Source of the DNA: Rhodobacteraceae bacterium M382
GTDB lineage: Bacteria > Pseudomonadota > Alphaproteobacteria > Rhodobacterales > Rhodobacteraceae
Direction of reading: 5' to 3'
Length of the DNA: 64,000 nt
Assembly: GCA_025141015.1 (NCBI GenBank)
Contig: CP081098.1
Span: forward strand, 2,672,501 to 2,736,500
Within the stretch, counting starts at the first letter, position 1; the number at the start of each line of letters is the position of its first letter. The notes beneath the pieces were generated by a model that worked only from the letters and a program-made list of their open reading frames with translations, searched no databases and was not told the origin of the DNA. This document shows positions 51,532-60,632 of this stretch, in pieces. Both the position numbers and the translations under genes were made by a program.

Positions 51532-53811
51532 ATGGCTTTGGACGAATACAAACCCCAAACCGGCGGTGCCGAGTTTGACGAAAATGCCAAAGACTTCAAC
51601 CACGTTGGCACGACTCCCAACCGTCCCGACGGGTTGGACAAGGTCACCGGCCGCGCCCGTTTTGGTGCCGACACCCAGGCACCGGGCATGTTGTTCGCGT
51701 CAATCGTGCGGTCGCCTCATGCCCACGCGCGTATCGTCAAGATCAACACCGACAAGGCCGAAGCACTGGAAGGCGTCAAAGCCATCGTGACCCGTGCGGA
51801 TTTTGCCACTGGTCTGACCGGTGAATATGGCTATGTGCTCGAAAACGTCATGGCGGGCGAAAAAGCCCTGTATGACGGGCACGCAGTTGCAGCTGTCGCC
51901 GCCACATCGGCGCTGGCAGCACGCGATGCCGCCAAATTGATCGAGGTCGAATACGAAATCCTGCCGCATGTGACCGATGTCGATGCCGCCATGCAGGATG
52001 GCGCGCCGGTGATCAATGCCGACTACGCCGATGAATCAGTGCCCGCAGGCATGCATCCCAATGTGGTCCGCACCCACGAAAGCGGCCATGGCAATGTCGA
52101 TGCCGGTTTTGCCGAAGCGGATCTGGTGGTCGAGGATCATTTCACAACCGAGGCCACCCACCAGGGGTATATCGAACCCCACGCCTGCCTGGCGTCGCTG
52201 GGGATGGATGGCAAGGGCGAGCTGTGGTGCTGTACCCAAGGCCATTGGTATGTGCAGAAACATTGCGCCGCACTGCTGGGGTTGGAAACCTCGCAATTGC
52301 GGGTGACTGCGTCCGAGATCGGCGGCGGTTTTGGCGGCAAGACCACCGTGTTCATCGAACCCGTCGCTCTGGCGCTCAGCCGCAAGGCCAACCGCCCGGT
52401 GAAACTGGTGATGAACCGTTCTGAGGTGTTCCGCGCCACAGGCCCGACGTCGTCGACTTCGATGGACGTCAAGATCGGCATGAAAAAGGACGGCACCATC
52501 ACGGCTGCCCAGGGTGTCTTTCGCCTACAGGGTGGCGCGTTCCCCGGCGCGCCGATGGAATTCACCGCGATGTGTGCCTTTGCACCATATGACCTGAAAA
52601 ACGTAAGTCAGCTGGGCTATGACGTGGTCAGCAACCGCCCGAAACAGGCCGCTTACCGCGCGCCCGGATCACCTATGGCGGCCTTTGCCGTTGAATCCGT
52701 GATTGACGAACTGTGCAACCAATTGGGGTTGGACCCGGTCGAAACCCGCCTGAAAAACGCGGCCAAAGAGGGCACCAAAGCCTCTTACGGACCACGGTTT
52801 GATCGGATCGGCTTGGTGGAAACACTGGAAGCGGCCAAGGCCCATCCGCATTACTCCGCCCCGTTGAAACCGGGTCAGGGTCGTGGAATTTCCTGTGGGT
52901 TCTGGTTTAACCACGGCGGAGAAACCTCTGTTTCTCTTTCACTTTCCGAAGATGGCACCGCACAGGTTTCGGTTGGCACCCCCGACATCGGCGGCTCGCG
53001 TGCCTCGATGGCGTTGATGGCGGCCGAAGTTCTGGGCATCCCGTACGAAAACATCCGGGTGACCATCGCCGATACCGCCACACTGGGCTATAATGACGTC
53101 AGCCATGGCTCACGCGTGACCTATGCCAGCGGTCTCGCCACCATCAAGGCAGCCCGGGCAGCCGTTGAAAAAATGTGCCAGCGCGCTGCACAGCATTGGG
53201 GCATCCCCGAAGATGCAGTGAAATGGGAAGACGGCTGTGCCGTTCCGTCGGGTCCAAACGCAGGTGACTTCGATCCCCTGCCCCTGGCCGATATCACCGC
53301 CACCATGGGCCAGACCGGCGGTCCGATCTCGGGCCATTTCGAAGCCACACCCGAAGGAGCTGGTGTTTCCTTTGCCACCCATATCGTGGATGCCGAGGTC
53401 GACCCGGAAACCGGAAAGACCAGCGTCAGCCGCTATACCGTGATCCAGGACGCAGGCAAGGCCATCCACCCCACCTATGTGGAAGGTCAGTATCAGGGCG
53501 GTGCCGCACAAGGTATCGGTTGGGCGCTGAACGAAGAGTACATCTATGGTGAAGATGGCCGGTTGCAGAACTCGGTGTTTCTTGACTATCGGATCCCTGT
53601 CGCTTCGGACCTGCCGATGATTGACACGGTCATTGTCGAAGTTCCAAACCCGGGCCACCCGTTTGGTGTGCGCGGTGTTGGTGAAACCTCGATCTGCCCA
53701 CCGCTGGCGGCCATTGCCAATGCGGTGTCGGCTGCTGCTGGTGTGCGCCTGCGGTCGCTTCCGATGTCGCCGCCAAAGATCCTGTCCGCGCTTGGCACCC
53801 ATGACGCCTAA
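51532..53811 (+). CDS. Molybdenum hydroxylase large (molybdopterin-binding) subunit
   Basis: 759 residues of the xanthine dehydrogenase family. The first domain (ALDGYKP..., RPDGLDKVTGRARFGAD) is followed by the molybdopterin cytosine dinucleotide-binding region: GGGFGGKTTVFIEPVALALS, RPVKLVMNRSEVFRATG, and the conserved C-terminal GVRGVGETSICPP, with the catalytic Glu of GVGE(T/P). The active-site loop reads AAYRAPGSPMAAFA. That differs from CO dehydrogenase (AYRCSFR or AYRGAGR), so it is not a CO dehydrogenase; the substrate could be an aldehyde, purine or aromatic acid. Starts 1 nt after the Fe-S subunit stop; the longer frame overlapping coxS has no similarity. Confidence 0.92.
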   Translation: MALDEYKPQTGGAEFDENAKDFNHVGTTPNRPDGLDKVTGRARFGADTQAPGMLFASIVRSPHAHARIVKINTDKAEALEGVKAIVTRADFATGLTGEYGYVLENVMAGEKALYDGHAVAAVAATSALAARDAAKLIEVEYEILPHVTDVDAAMQDGAPVINADYADESVPAGMHPNVVRTHESGHGNVDAGFAEADLVVEDHFTTEATHQGYIEPHACLASLGMDGKGELWCCTQGHWYVQKHCAALLGLETSQLRVTASEIGGGFGGKTTVFIEPVALALSRKANRPVKLVMNRSEVFRATGPTSSTSMDVKIGMKKDGTITAAQGVFRLQGGAFPGAPMEFTAMCAFAPYDLKNVSQLGYDVVSNRPKQAAYRAPGSPMAAFAVESVIDELCNQLGLDPVETRLKNAAKEGTKASYGPRFDRIGLVETLEAAKAHPHYSAPLKPGQGRGISCGFWFNHGGETSVSLSLSEDGTAQVSVGTPDIGGSRASMALMAAEVLGIPYENIRVTIADTATLGYNDVSHGSRVTYASGLATIKAARAAVEKMCQRAAQHWGIPEDAVKWEDGCAVPSGPNAGDFDPLPLADITATMGQTGGPISGHFEATPEGAGVSFATHIVDAEVDPETGKTSVSRYTVIQDAGKAIHPTYVEGQYQGGAAQGIGWALNEEYIYGEDGRLQNSVFLDYRIPVASDLPMIDTVIVEVPNPGHPFGVRGVGETSICPPLAAIANAVSAAAGVRLRSLPMSPPKILSALGTHDA

Positions 53812-54055
53812 GGTTCAGGTCCATCTGTGGTCGGCTCTGCGCAGACACACAGATGGGCAGGAAATGGTGGAGGTTACGGCCTCCACCACCGGTCAGATGT
53901 TGGCGGCACTGCGGTCCGAATACCCAGGGCTGGGTCCTGTCATCGATGCAGGGGTATCTGTGGCAATAGACGGTCGGATCTATGCCACCAGCCTGACCCA
54001 GACGGTTGGGCCAGAGAATGAAATCTATCTGATGCAGCGGCTAAAAGGCGGGTAG
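53801..54055 (+). CDS. MoaD/ThiS-like sulfur carrier protein
   Basis: 84 residues, starting MTPKVQVHLWSALRRHTDGQ and ending RLKGG. The beta-grasp pattern and the C-terminal GG are hallmarks of MoaD/ThiS proteins, which carry sulfur as a C-terminal thiocarboxylate. Its ATG overlaps the large-subunit stop by 11 nt, tying it to the molybdenum enzyme: it may be a dedicated MoaD for molybdopterin synthesis or a carrier for the sulfido ligand of the Mo site. A terminator follows. Confidence 0.8.
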   Translation: MTPKVQVHLWSALRRHTDGQEMVEVTASTTGQMLAALRSEYPGLGPVIDAGVSVAIDGRIYATSLTQTVGPENEIYLMQRLKGG

Positions 54056-54168
54056 CGTCACGGGGTCTTGCCCCGGTGCAATGGCAGCTCGGCCGGGAAA
54101 TTCCCCCCGAACATTTAGGTCAGAGAACGCTGGGATTGCCTGTTCAAAAGCGGTTTAAGTTCGCGAAT

Positions 54169-54206
54169 TCCGCCCCACCTTATGAACAGGCAGGGCGGAT
54201 TTTTTT
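54169..54206 (+). terminator. Rho-independent terminator after the Mo-hydroxylase operon
   Basis: TCCGCCC (54169-54175) pairs with GGGCGGA (54193-54199), followed by T-rich sequence (54200-54206). A longer alternative pairing, GCCTGTTCA (54138-54146) with TGAACAGGC (54183-54191), overlaps its loop. It sits between convergent genes; its T-tract overlaps the stop of the RND gene on the other strand. Confidence 0.75.
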
Positions 54207-57200
54207 ATGTCAGCTTTGCCGCGCCTTTGAGACGTTCGCGCACACCCTGCATCAGGGCATATAGCACTGGTACCACAATCACCCCGATCACTGTGGCAAA
54301 CAGCATTCCGCCAAACACCGCAAAGCCGATGGCCTTTTGACTGGCTGCACCAGCACCAGAAGCCACCAGCAACGGGATCACCCCCAGCAGGAAGGACAAC
54401 GCAGTCATCATCACGGCTCGGAAGCGTTGGAAAGCCGCTTCGATTGCGGCCTCGCGGATGGTTTTACCGGCATTATGCTGTTCAATCGCAAATTCAACGA
54501 TCAGAATCGCGTTTTTCGAGGCCAGACCAATCAACATGATCATCCCGATTTGGGTGTAGAGGTTGATGTCGCTGCCGATTGCCGACACCGTGACCACCGC
54601 GCCAAACAGGGCCACGATCACCGACAACAGAATTGCGACCGGCATCGTCCAGCTTTCGTATTGCGCCACCAGGAACAGATACCCAAACAGGATTGCCATC
54701 ACCAGGATCACCTGTACGAGACCCGCGCTGTCCTGTTGTTGCTGCGCCGTGCCGGTCCATTCAAAGGCATAGCCGGGCGGCAAGGATTCGGCAGCGGATT
54801 CCTCCATCACGCGGATCGCGTCACCTGTCGACAACCCCGGTGCCGGGGTGGCCGTGACAGTGGCCGAGCGGAACATATTGTGACGCTTCAGCAGAACCGG
54901 CCCCAGGATGTTTTCGACATCCACCAGGGTCGACAGTGGAACCATTTCCCCTGTGGTCGAGCGGACATAGAGATTGCCGATATCTTCGACCTTGTCCCGG
55001 TACGACCCATCCGCCTGGATCATCACCCGATAGACACGGCCGTACAGGTTGAAGTCATTGACATAATAGGACCCCAATTGGGCCTGAAGGGTTTGAAAGA
55101 CTTCGGAAATGGCAACCTGCAGGGTTTTGGCCTTTTCCCGGTCCAGATCAACAAAGACCTGAGGCACATTGGCCCGAAAGGTGGTAAAGGCGCGTTCGAT
55201 CTCGGGGCGTTGATTGGCCGCATATACCAGCGACCCCAAGGCCGCCGACAGATCCTGGGGCGTGCCGCCCCCTGTCTGTTGCACTTGCAGTTCGACGCCC
55301 GCGCTCATCCCCAGGCCGGAAATCGGTGGCGGGTTGAAGGCAACGATACTGGCCGCCGCTTCGCTGTTGGCGATTCCATAGATCTGAGCCAGGATTGCAT
55401 CGGCGCTCTGCGCGTCGTCAGTCCGGTCATCCCAGGGATCCAGGGTTACGATGATCATGGCACCATTGGGCAAACCACCGTTCAACATGCTGAAACCATT
55501 GACCAGAACCGTATGTTCGACACCGGGCACCTGTTTCAGTTGATCCCGCAACCGGGCGGCGACCTGCTCGGTTCGCCCCAATGCAGCCGCATCCGGCAGT
55601 TGAACATCCACGAACAGATAGCCGTTGTCTTCGAGCGGAATGAACCCTTTCGGTGTGATGGAAAACAGGCCGCCCAGACCTGCCCCCATCCCTAATACAA
55701 TAGCCAACCCGATGATCGGCAGGCGGACCAGACGACGAACGATACCTACATACCCGGTACGGACGCCACCGATCACCCCTTCGAACACAGCCAGCAGGCC
55801 ACGCGGCGGGCCGGACCGCGGTTTGAGCACCAAGGCGCAAAGCGCGGGAGACAGGGTCAGTGCGTTGATGGACGAGATGATAACCGCAATCGAAATTGTC
55901 ACAGCAAACTGCGAATACAACCGCCCCGTAATCCCGGGCATGAAGGTCACCGGCACGAAGACTGCCAACAACACCAGGGTCGTCGCAATCACCGGGCCTG
56001 AAATCTGCCCCATCGCCTTGCGGGTGGCATCCGGGGCACTCAACCCTTCGTCCGCAATCAACCGTTCAACATTCTCGACCACGACGATCGCATCATCCAC
56101 CACGATGCCGATGGCCAGCACCAGCGCGAACAACGAGATCGTGTTCAATGTCATGCCAAAGGCCAGCAGAAACGCAAATGTCCCGATCAGGGACACGGGA
56201 ATGGCGATCATCGGGATCAACGTGGCGCGGAAATTGCCAAGAAAGACAAAGACAACCGACACAACCAGCGCAAAGGTCATCATCAACGTGCTGATCACAT
56301 CCTTGAGCGATTGTTCGACGAATTTCGTCGAGTCAAAGGGGATCGCGTATTCGACATCATCAGGGAACGTCAACGACAGACGGTCCAATTCGGCGCGAAC
56401 CTGTTCAGCCACCGCCAGCGCATTGGCTCCGGGAGCCTGATACACCGCCAGAATGGACGCCGGTCCGTCATCCAGAAAACCTGAATTGTTATAGGTGCGT
56501 GCCCCCAGTTCGACCCGGGCGATATCACGTACCCGCACCTGATTTCCTTCTGAACCGGAGCGGATCACAATGTCTTCGAATTCGCGGGTGGTTGCCAGAC
56601 GACCACGGGATTTGATCGTGTATTGAAACGTCTGATCCCCCGGCACAGGAGGCGATCCGATCTGACCTGCGGACACTTCGAGGTTTTGTTCGCGGACCGC
56701 GTTTATGACGTCCCCGGGCGTCACGCCCAGTCCGGCCATCTTGTTGGGGTCCAGCCAGAGCCGCATGGCATATTCCAGATCGGTCAGAACATCGGCATTG
56801 CCGACCCCATTAATCCGGCTCAGTGCATCCTTGATATTGATGGACGAATAATTGGACAGGAACACATCGTCATACGTCCCGTTTGGCGAGGTCAGCGCCG
56901 TCACGAGCAACATGTTGGACGATGCCTTTTGCGTCACAACCCCGGAACTGGTGACCTCGGCCGGCAAGGATGCCATGGCCTGGGCCACGCGGTTCTGCAC
57001 GTTGACCGACGCGATATCCGGGTCGGTGCCAACCTCAAAGGTGACGGACAGGCTGTAGGATCCATTGTCTGAAGAGGTGGAGGACATATAGATCATGCCA
57101 TCCACACCGTTCACCTGCGCTTCGATTGGAGCGGCGACGCTGGTTTCCACGGTCTCTGCGTTGGCACCGGTGTAATTGGCGTTCACCGTGACAACCGGAG

Positions 57201-57321
57201 GCGTGATTTCAGGGAATTGGGCCACGGGCAACGCCATGTAGCCGATCAACCCCAAAACAGTCAGCACCAGCGAAATGACGATCGCGAATTTCGGGCGCGA
57301 GATAAAAAAGGAGGAGAACAT
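54205..57321 (-). CDS. RND multidrug efflux permease (HAE1/AcrB-like)
   Basis: 1038 residues with 12 membrane helices and two large periplasmic loops. MFSSFFISRPKFAIVISLVL (helix 1), the Asp pair of helix 4 in GIVVDDAIVVVENVERL (about 406-422), the Lys of helix 10 in GLASKNAILIVEFA (about 944) and the FAEF/GFFF-type ends are in place, so proton coupling residues look intact. Exports hydrophobic drugs, dyes or detergents. Preceded by its adaptor (3-nt gap); no outer-membrane channel gene is in the operon, so it likely uses a shared TolC. Confidence 0.95.
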   Translation of the reverse strand: MFSSFFISRPKFAIVISLVLTVLGLIGYMALPVAQFPEITPPVVTVNANYTGANAETVETSVAAPIEAQVNGVDGMIYMSSTSSDNGSYSLSVTFEVGTDPDIASVNVQNRVAQAMASLPAEVTSSGVVTQKASSNMLLVTALTSPNGTYDDVFLSNYSSINIKDALSRINGVGNADVLTDLEYAMRLWLDPNKMAGLGVTPGDVINAVREQNLEVSAGQIGSPPVPGDQTFQYTIKSRGRLATTREFEDIVIRSGSEGNQVRVRDIARVELGARTYNNSGFLDDGPASILAVYQAPGANALAVAEQVRAELDRLSLTFPDDVEYAIPFDSTKFVEQSLKDVISTLMMTFALVVSVVFVFLGNFRATLIPMIAIPVSLIGTFAFLLAFGMTLNTISLFALVLAIGIVVDDAIVVVENVERLIADEGLSAPDATRKAMGQISGPVIATTLVLLAVFVPVTFMPGITGRLYSQFAVTISIAVIISSINALTLSPALCALVLKPRSGPPRGLLAVFEGVIGGVRTGYVGIVRRLVRLPIIGLAIVLGMGAGLGGLFSITPKGFIPLEDNGYLFVDVQLPDAAALGRTEQVAARLRDQLKQVPGVEHTVLVNGFSMLNGGLPNGAMIIVTLDPWDDRTDDAQSADAILAQIYGIANSEAAASIVAFNPPPISGLGMSAGVELQVQQTGGGTPQDLSAALGSLVYAANQRPEIERAFTTFRANVPQVFVDLDREKAKTLQVAISEVFQTLQAQLGSYYVNDFNLYGRVYRVMIQADGSYRDKVEDIGNLYVRSTTGEMVPLSTLVDVENILGPVLLKRHNMFRSATVTATPAPGLSTGDAIRVMEESAAESLPPGYAFEWTGTAQQQQDSAGLVQVILVMAILFGYLFLVAQYESWTMPVAILLSVIVALFGAVVTVSAIGSDINLYTQIGMIMLIGLASKNAILIVEFAIEQHNAGKTIREAAIEAAFQRFRAVMMTALSFLLGVIPLLVASGAGAASQKAIGFAVFGGMLFATVIGVIVVPVLYALMQGVRERLKGAAKLT

Positions 57322-57324
57322 GTG

Positions 57325-58461
57325 TTACTCTCCAGCCTGGCCGCTCAGGACCGCATCGACTTTGACACCGGGGCGCACACGCTGCAGCCCCTCGACAATC
57401 ACGCTTTCCCCTTCGCGCAACCCGTCTTCGACGATCACCGCGGTTTCGACCTGGTCGCCGCTGGTGATATAACGCTGTTCCACAGTGTTCTGCGCGCCGA
57501 CGACCAGAACAAAATCACCCCGTTGATCCCGTTGAATGGCGGCTTGCGGTATCAATACCCGTTCCACGGGCTCCAGCGCTTCGATCCCTACGCTGACAAA
57601 GGCACCGTCAATCAGAAAACCGCGCGTGTTGGCAAATCTCGCGCGCAAAGTGATCGTTCCCGTTGTCGGGTCAATGCGGTTGTCGGCAAAGGCAATTTCG
57701 CCCACTTCGTCCAATCGCCGTCCATTTGGCAGATCAACATAGACCTTGGGTTTGCGGTCACTGTCCGAGAGTTCGTTTGCAGCCACATCCAATTTTTCCA
57801 GAACGTTGACAAATTCCTTTTCGTTCAGGGCAAAGGACACAAAGATCGGTGCCTCGCGCACCAGCGTGACCAGCGCCACCCCATCAGGTGAGACCACATC
57901 GCCCCGGGAGACCTGGACCGCCCCGATCCGACCGTCAAAGGGCGCGTCGATATTGGTGTAGCTCAGGTTCAGTTCAGCCTGGCGCACGGCTGCCTTGGCC
58001 GAGCGGACTTCGGCTTCGGCGACTTTTTCATTGGCCTTGGCCGTATCTCGTTCGGCTGCCGGCACCGAGCCGCGCTGAAACAGCTCTTCCTTGCGCGCAT
58101 ACTCCACGATCTTGAGTTCCAGATTGGCTTCGGCCTTGGCCAGATTGGCCTTTTGGGCATCCAAAGTGGCCTCATAGGCGCTGCGTTCAATCTTGAACAA
58201 CAATTCGCCTTCGGACACTTCGGCACCATTGTTGACCAGCCGCTCTTCAAGGAACCCGTTGACGCGCGCCCGGATATCGACCTTGTCGATGGCCTGTCCC
58301 CGTCCAATAAAGGTCGCCTGATCCGAAATCATCTGCGTATAAGCGGCGGCCACTGACACCTTGGGCGCAGCCGGTGTCTGCGCCATCGTGGCACTGCCCA
58401 AACCTATCGCAATCGTCAGGGCGAGAGGTCCTAGCAGGGAACGGGGAAGTACCGACAGCAT
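57325..58461 (-). CDS. RND efflux periplasmic adaptor (membrane fusion protein)
   Basis: 378 residues with a signal sequence (LLGPLALTIAIGLGSATMAQ, about 9-28) and the AcrA/MexA-type domains: barrel-sandwich (RARVNGFLEERLVNNGAEV, about 64-82), alpha-hairpin (DAQKANLAKAEANLELKIVE), and beta-barrel/membrane-proximal parts. No lipobox Cys follows the signal, so it is probably not a lipoprotein. Pairs with the RND permease and links it to an outer-membrane channel. The ATG at 58461 is at the head of the operon, with 249 nt to the tRNA-Asn. No TetR/MarR regulator is adjacent. Confidence 0.93.
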   Translation of the reverse strand: MLSVLPRSLLGPLALTIAIGLGSATMAQTPAAPKVSVAAAYTQMISDQATFIGRGQAIDKVDIRARVNGFLEERLVNNGAEVSEGELLFKIERSAYEATLDAQKANLAKAEANLELKIVEYARKEELFQRGSVPAAERDTAKANEKVAEAEVRSAKAAVRQAELNLSYTNIDAPFDGRIGAVQVSRGDVVSPDGVALVTLVREAPIFVSFALNEKEFVNVLEKLDVAANELSDSDRKPKVYVDLPNGRRLDEVGEIAFADNRIDPTTGTITLRARFANTRGFLIDGAFVSVGIEALEPVERVLIPQAAIQRDQRGDFVLVVGAQNTVEQRYITSGDQVETAVIVEDGLREGESVIVEGLQRVRPGVKVDAVLSGQAGE

Positions 58462-58710
58462 ATCGTATCCTTTTTCTCGACAACCTGTTTGTTCTCCGGG
58501 GGTAACAGATCAATATGTCTCGCCCGGCTCAGGAAAATTCAGTATGAATTGGCGACTATTGTGTCGCAGGTATAAGCGTTTCTCAATACTAGCCTCTCCT
58601 TACCGTACGACAATCTGATCAGCCACCGTCGAGATTCAGAAAAAACTCTCGGAAACTGAAAATTTCGGTCTGGACGCACCCCAAAACCCAAGCTATAGAA
58701 CGCGCACCGT

Positions 58711-58785
58711 TCCGGCGTAGCTCAGCGGTAGAGCAGTTGACTGTTAATCAATTGGTCGTAGGTTCGATCCCTACCGCCGGAGCCA
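58711..58785 (+). tRNA. tRNA-Asn (GTT)
   Basis: 75 nt: TCCGGCG acceptor, TA, D arm GCTCAGCGGTAGAGC, anticodon loop CTGTTAA (anticodon GTT at 58743-58745), T arm GTAGG TTCGATC CCTAC, 3' CGCCGGA, discriminator G and encoded CCA. Reads AAC/AAU. Confidence 0.97.
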
Positions 58786-59092
58786 ATTTCACCTAACCAA
58801 ACCAAAACGTTAGTCGATTTTGGCAGGTACTGCGCAGGGTCCGCTTGCCGTGTACCAGCAGTGTGAGACACCGTGTGTCGACCCACATAGGGACGTGTCA
58901 CCGGCTTGACCCCACGCCCAGACCCCCGCCAGGTCGGCCATTGGTCTCTGGTCCAACACATGCGTGTGCTGTGACATACGATGCGACGAACAAGCGATTG
59001 GGGCACACGTGCAGCCTGGCGCATCCGACAGTGGCGGGATCGTCCCGGCCGCCCGTGGGCCGAGCCAGAATTAACGCGAATGCCGCCGTCTT
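58786..59092. other. Non-coding gap after tRNA-Asn
   Basis: 307 nt without a recognised gene; short frames on both strands lack motifs. A clear terminator for tRNA-Asn is not seen. Confidence 0.4.
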
Positions 59093-60301
59093 TTATACTT
59101 TGCGCAGAGCGATAACCGCATTCAGACCGCCAAAGGCAAACGCGTTGCTCAATGCTACGGAAACTGAGGCGTCACGGGCCTCGTTTGGCACCACATCCAG
59201 CGCGCATTCCGGATCCGGCTCCTGATACCCAATGGTCGGTGCGATCACCCCATCGCGAACGGCCATGATACAGGCCAAAAGCTCGACCGCGCCTGTGCCG
59301 CCGATCAGGTGCCCATGCATGGATTTGGTTGACGAAATCATCAGATTGTCTGCGTGTGGGCCAAACACATCCGCGACTGCGGCGCATTCTGTTTTGTCGT
59401 TTGCGGCTGTGCCCGTGCCATGCGCGTTGATATATCCAACGGCATCCGCAGAGATGCCAGCATCTCTGAGCGCCCCCGAAATCGCCCGCGCTGCGCCCTG
59501 TTTTGACGGCATAACGATATCGGACGCGTCCGATGACATCGCCCAGCCCACAACTTCGCACAGGATGTCGGCACCGCGCGCACGCGCATGGTCATAGTCT
59601 TCGAACACAAAGATCCCGGCCCCTTCGCCCTGGACCATACCGTTGCGATTGGCGCTGAAGGGTCGACAGGCATCCTTGGACATGACCCGCAGACCTTCCC
59701 AGGCCTTGACCCCGCCAAAACACAGCATGGATTCAGATCCGCCCGTCACCATGGCAGGCGCCATGCCCGATCGCACCATCTGAAACGCCTGGGCCATGGC
59801 GTGGTTGGACGACGCACAGGCGGTGGACACAGTAAAAGAGGGTCCTTTGAGGTTGTACTCCATCGACACATGGCTGGCGGCGGCATTGTTCATCAGTTTG
59901 GGCACCACAAAGGGGTGCACCCTGTTTTTGCCCTCTTCATAGACCGCGCGGTAATTGTCATCCCACGTGCTGACGCCGCCCCCGGCAGTTCCCAGAACCA
60001 CACCCGAGCGCGCAGAGAGGTCTCCATGAAATTCGAGCCCCGACTGGGTGATTGCTTCCTTGGCTGCCGTCAAAGTGAATTGGGTGAAACGATCATAAAG
60101 GCTGATCTGTTGGCGGTTAAATCGACCCTCTGCTTCGAATCCACGAACTTGACCGCCGATCCGAATTGCCAGTCGCTCCACGTCGCGAAATGCCAGATCA
60201 CCAATCCCACAGCGACCTTCGCGCATGGCCTCCATCGTGTCGGGAACCGAATGCCCCAGCGCATTGATGGTCCCTGCCCCGGTGATCACAACGCGTTTCA
60301 T
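59093..60301 (-). CDS. Beta-ketoacyl-ACP synthase (FabF/KAS-like)
   Basis: 402 residues, thiolase fold. The catalytic Cys is in SFTVSTACASSNHAMAQAF (Cys around 166), the first His in GYINAHGTGTAANDKTE (about 303), and the second His in STKSMHGHLIGGTGAVEL (about 338), the Cys-His-His triad of FabF/FabB. Starts at MKRVVITGAGTINALGHS; a longer frame has no similarity. It lies 40 nt after an acyl carrier protein gene and near lpxD, so it probably makes a special long acyl chain for lipid A rather than being the main FabF. Confidence 0.9.
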   Translation of the reverse strand: MKRVVITGAGTINALGHSVPDTMEAMREGRCGIGDLAFRDVERLAIRIGGQVRGFEAEGRFNRQQISLYDRFTQFTLTAAKEAITQSGLEFHGDLSARSGVVLGTAGGGVSTWDDNYRAVYEEGKNRVHPFVVPKLMNNAAASHVSMEYNLKGPSFTVSTACASSNHAMAQAFQMVRSGMAPAMVTGGSESMLCFGGVKAWEGLRVMSKDACRPFSANRNGMVQGEGAGIFVFEDYDHARARGADILCEVVGWAMSSDASDIVMPSKQGAARAISGALRDAGISADAVGYINAHGTGTAANDKTECAAVADVFGPHADNLMISSTKSMHGHLIGGTGAVELLACIMAVRDGVIAPTIGYQEPDPECALDVVPNEARDASVSVALSNAFAFGGLNAVIALRKV

Positions 60302-60341
60302 CTGAATCCCTATGGCCTCCGCCCGGCTGTCCGCACCCTGA

Positions 60342-60599
60342 TCACCCTTTTTCAGCAATCAGCTTTTCGATACCTGAAATTATTGCAGCGACATTCGAGA
60401 TGTCGAAATCGCTGGCGCTAGGGTCGTTCGCATTGAACGGGATCGATATGTCGAATTCCTCTTCAATGGCAAAAATGCTCTCGACCAACCCCAGACTGTC
60501 AATCCCCAGATCCTCCAGCGTGCTGTCGGGTGTCACATCTGCAGGCTCCAAGACAGCCTGTTCAGCGATGATTGCAGTGACCTTGTCCTGAATGCTCAT
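60342..60599 (-). CDS. Acyl carrier protein
   Basis: 85 residues with the phosphopantetheine Ser in LEDLGIDSLGLVES (Ser about 35) and acidic helices (IFAIEEEFDISIPFNAND). It differs from the housekeeping AcpP (DSLD-V pattern changed to DSLGLVE), and with a private ketosynthase it may be an AcpXL-like carrier that supplies very-long or hydroxy acyl chains to lipid A. The ATG at 60599 is chosen over the one 18 nt earlier because ACP similarity starts MSIQDKV. Confidence 0.85.
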   Translation of the reverse strand: MSIQDKVTAIIAEQAVLEPADVTPDSTLEDLGIDSLGLVESIFAIEEEFDISIPFNANDPSASDFDISNVAAIISGIEKLIAEKG

Positions 60600-60632
60600 G
60601 TCAGACCCCTGATCCAATGTGATGGGGTTGAT

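Noticed and set aside
51532-53811. CO dehydrogenase large subunit
   Set aside because: The active-site loop is AYRAPGSP rather than AYRCSFR or AYRGAGR, so only the broader molybdenum hydroxylase family is supported.
54337-55695. 452-codon plus-strand frame opposite the RND permease
   Set aside because: Antisense shadow with Gln/His/Arg-rich composition typical of reversed membrane-protein codons.
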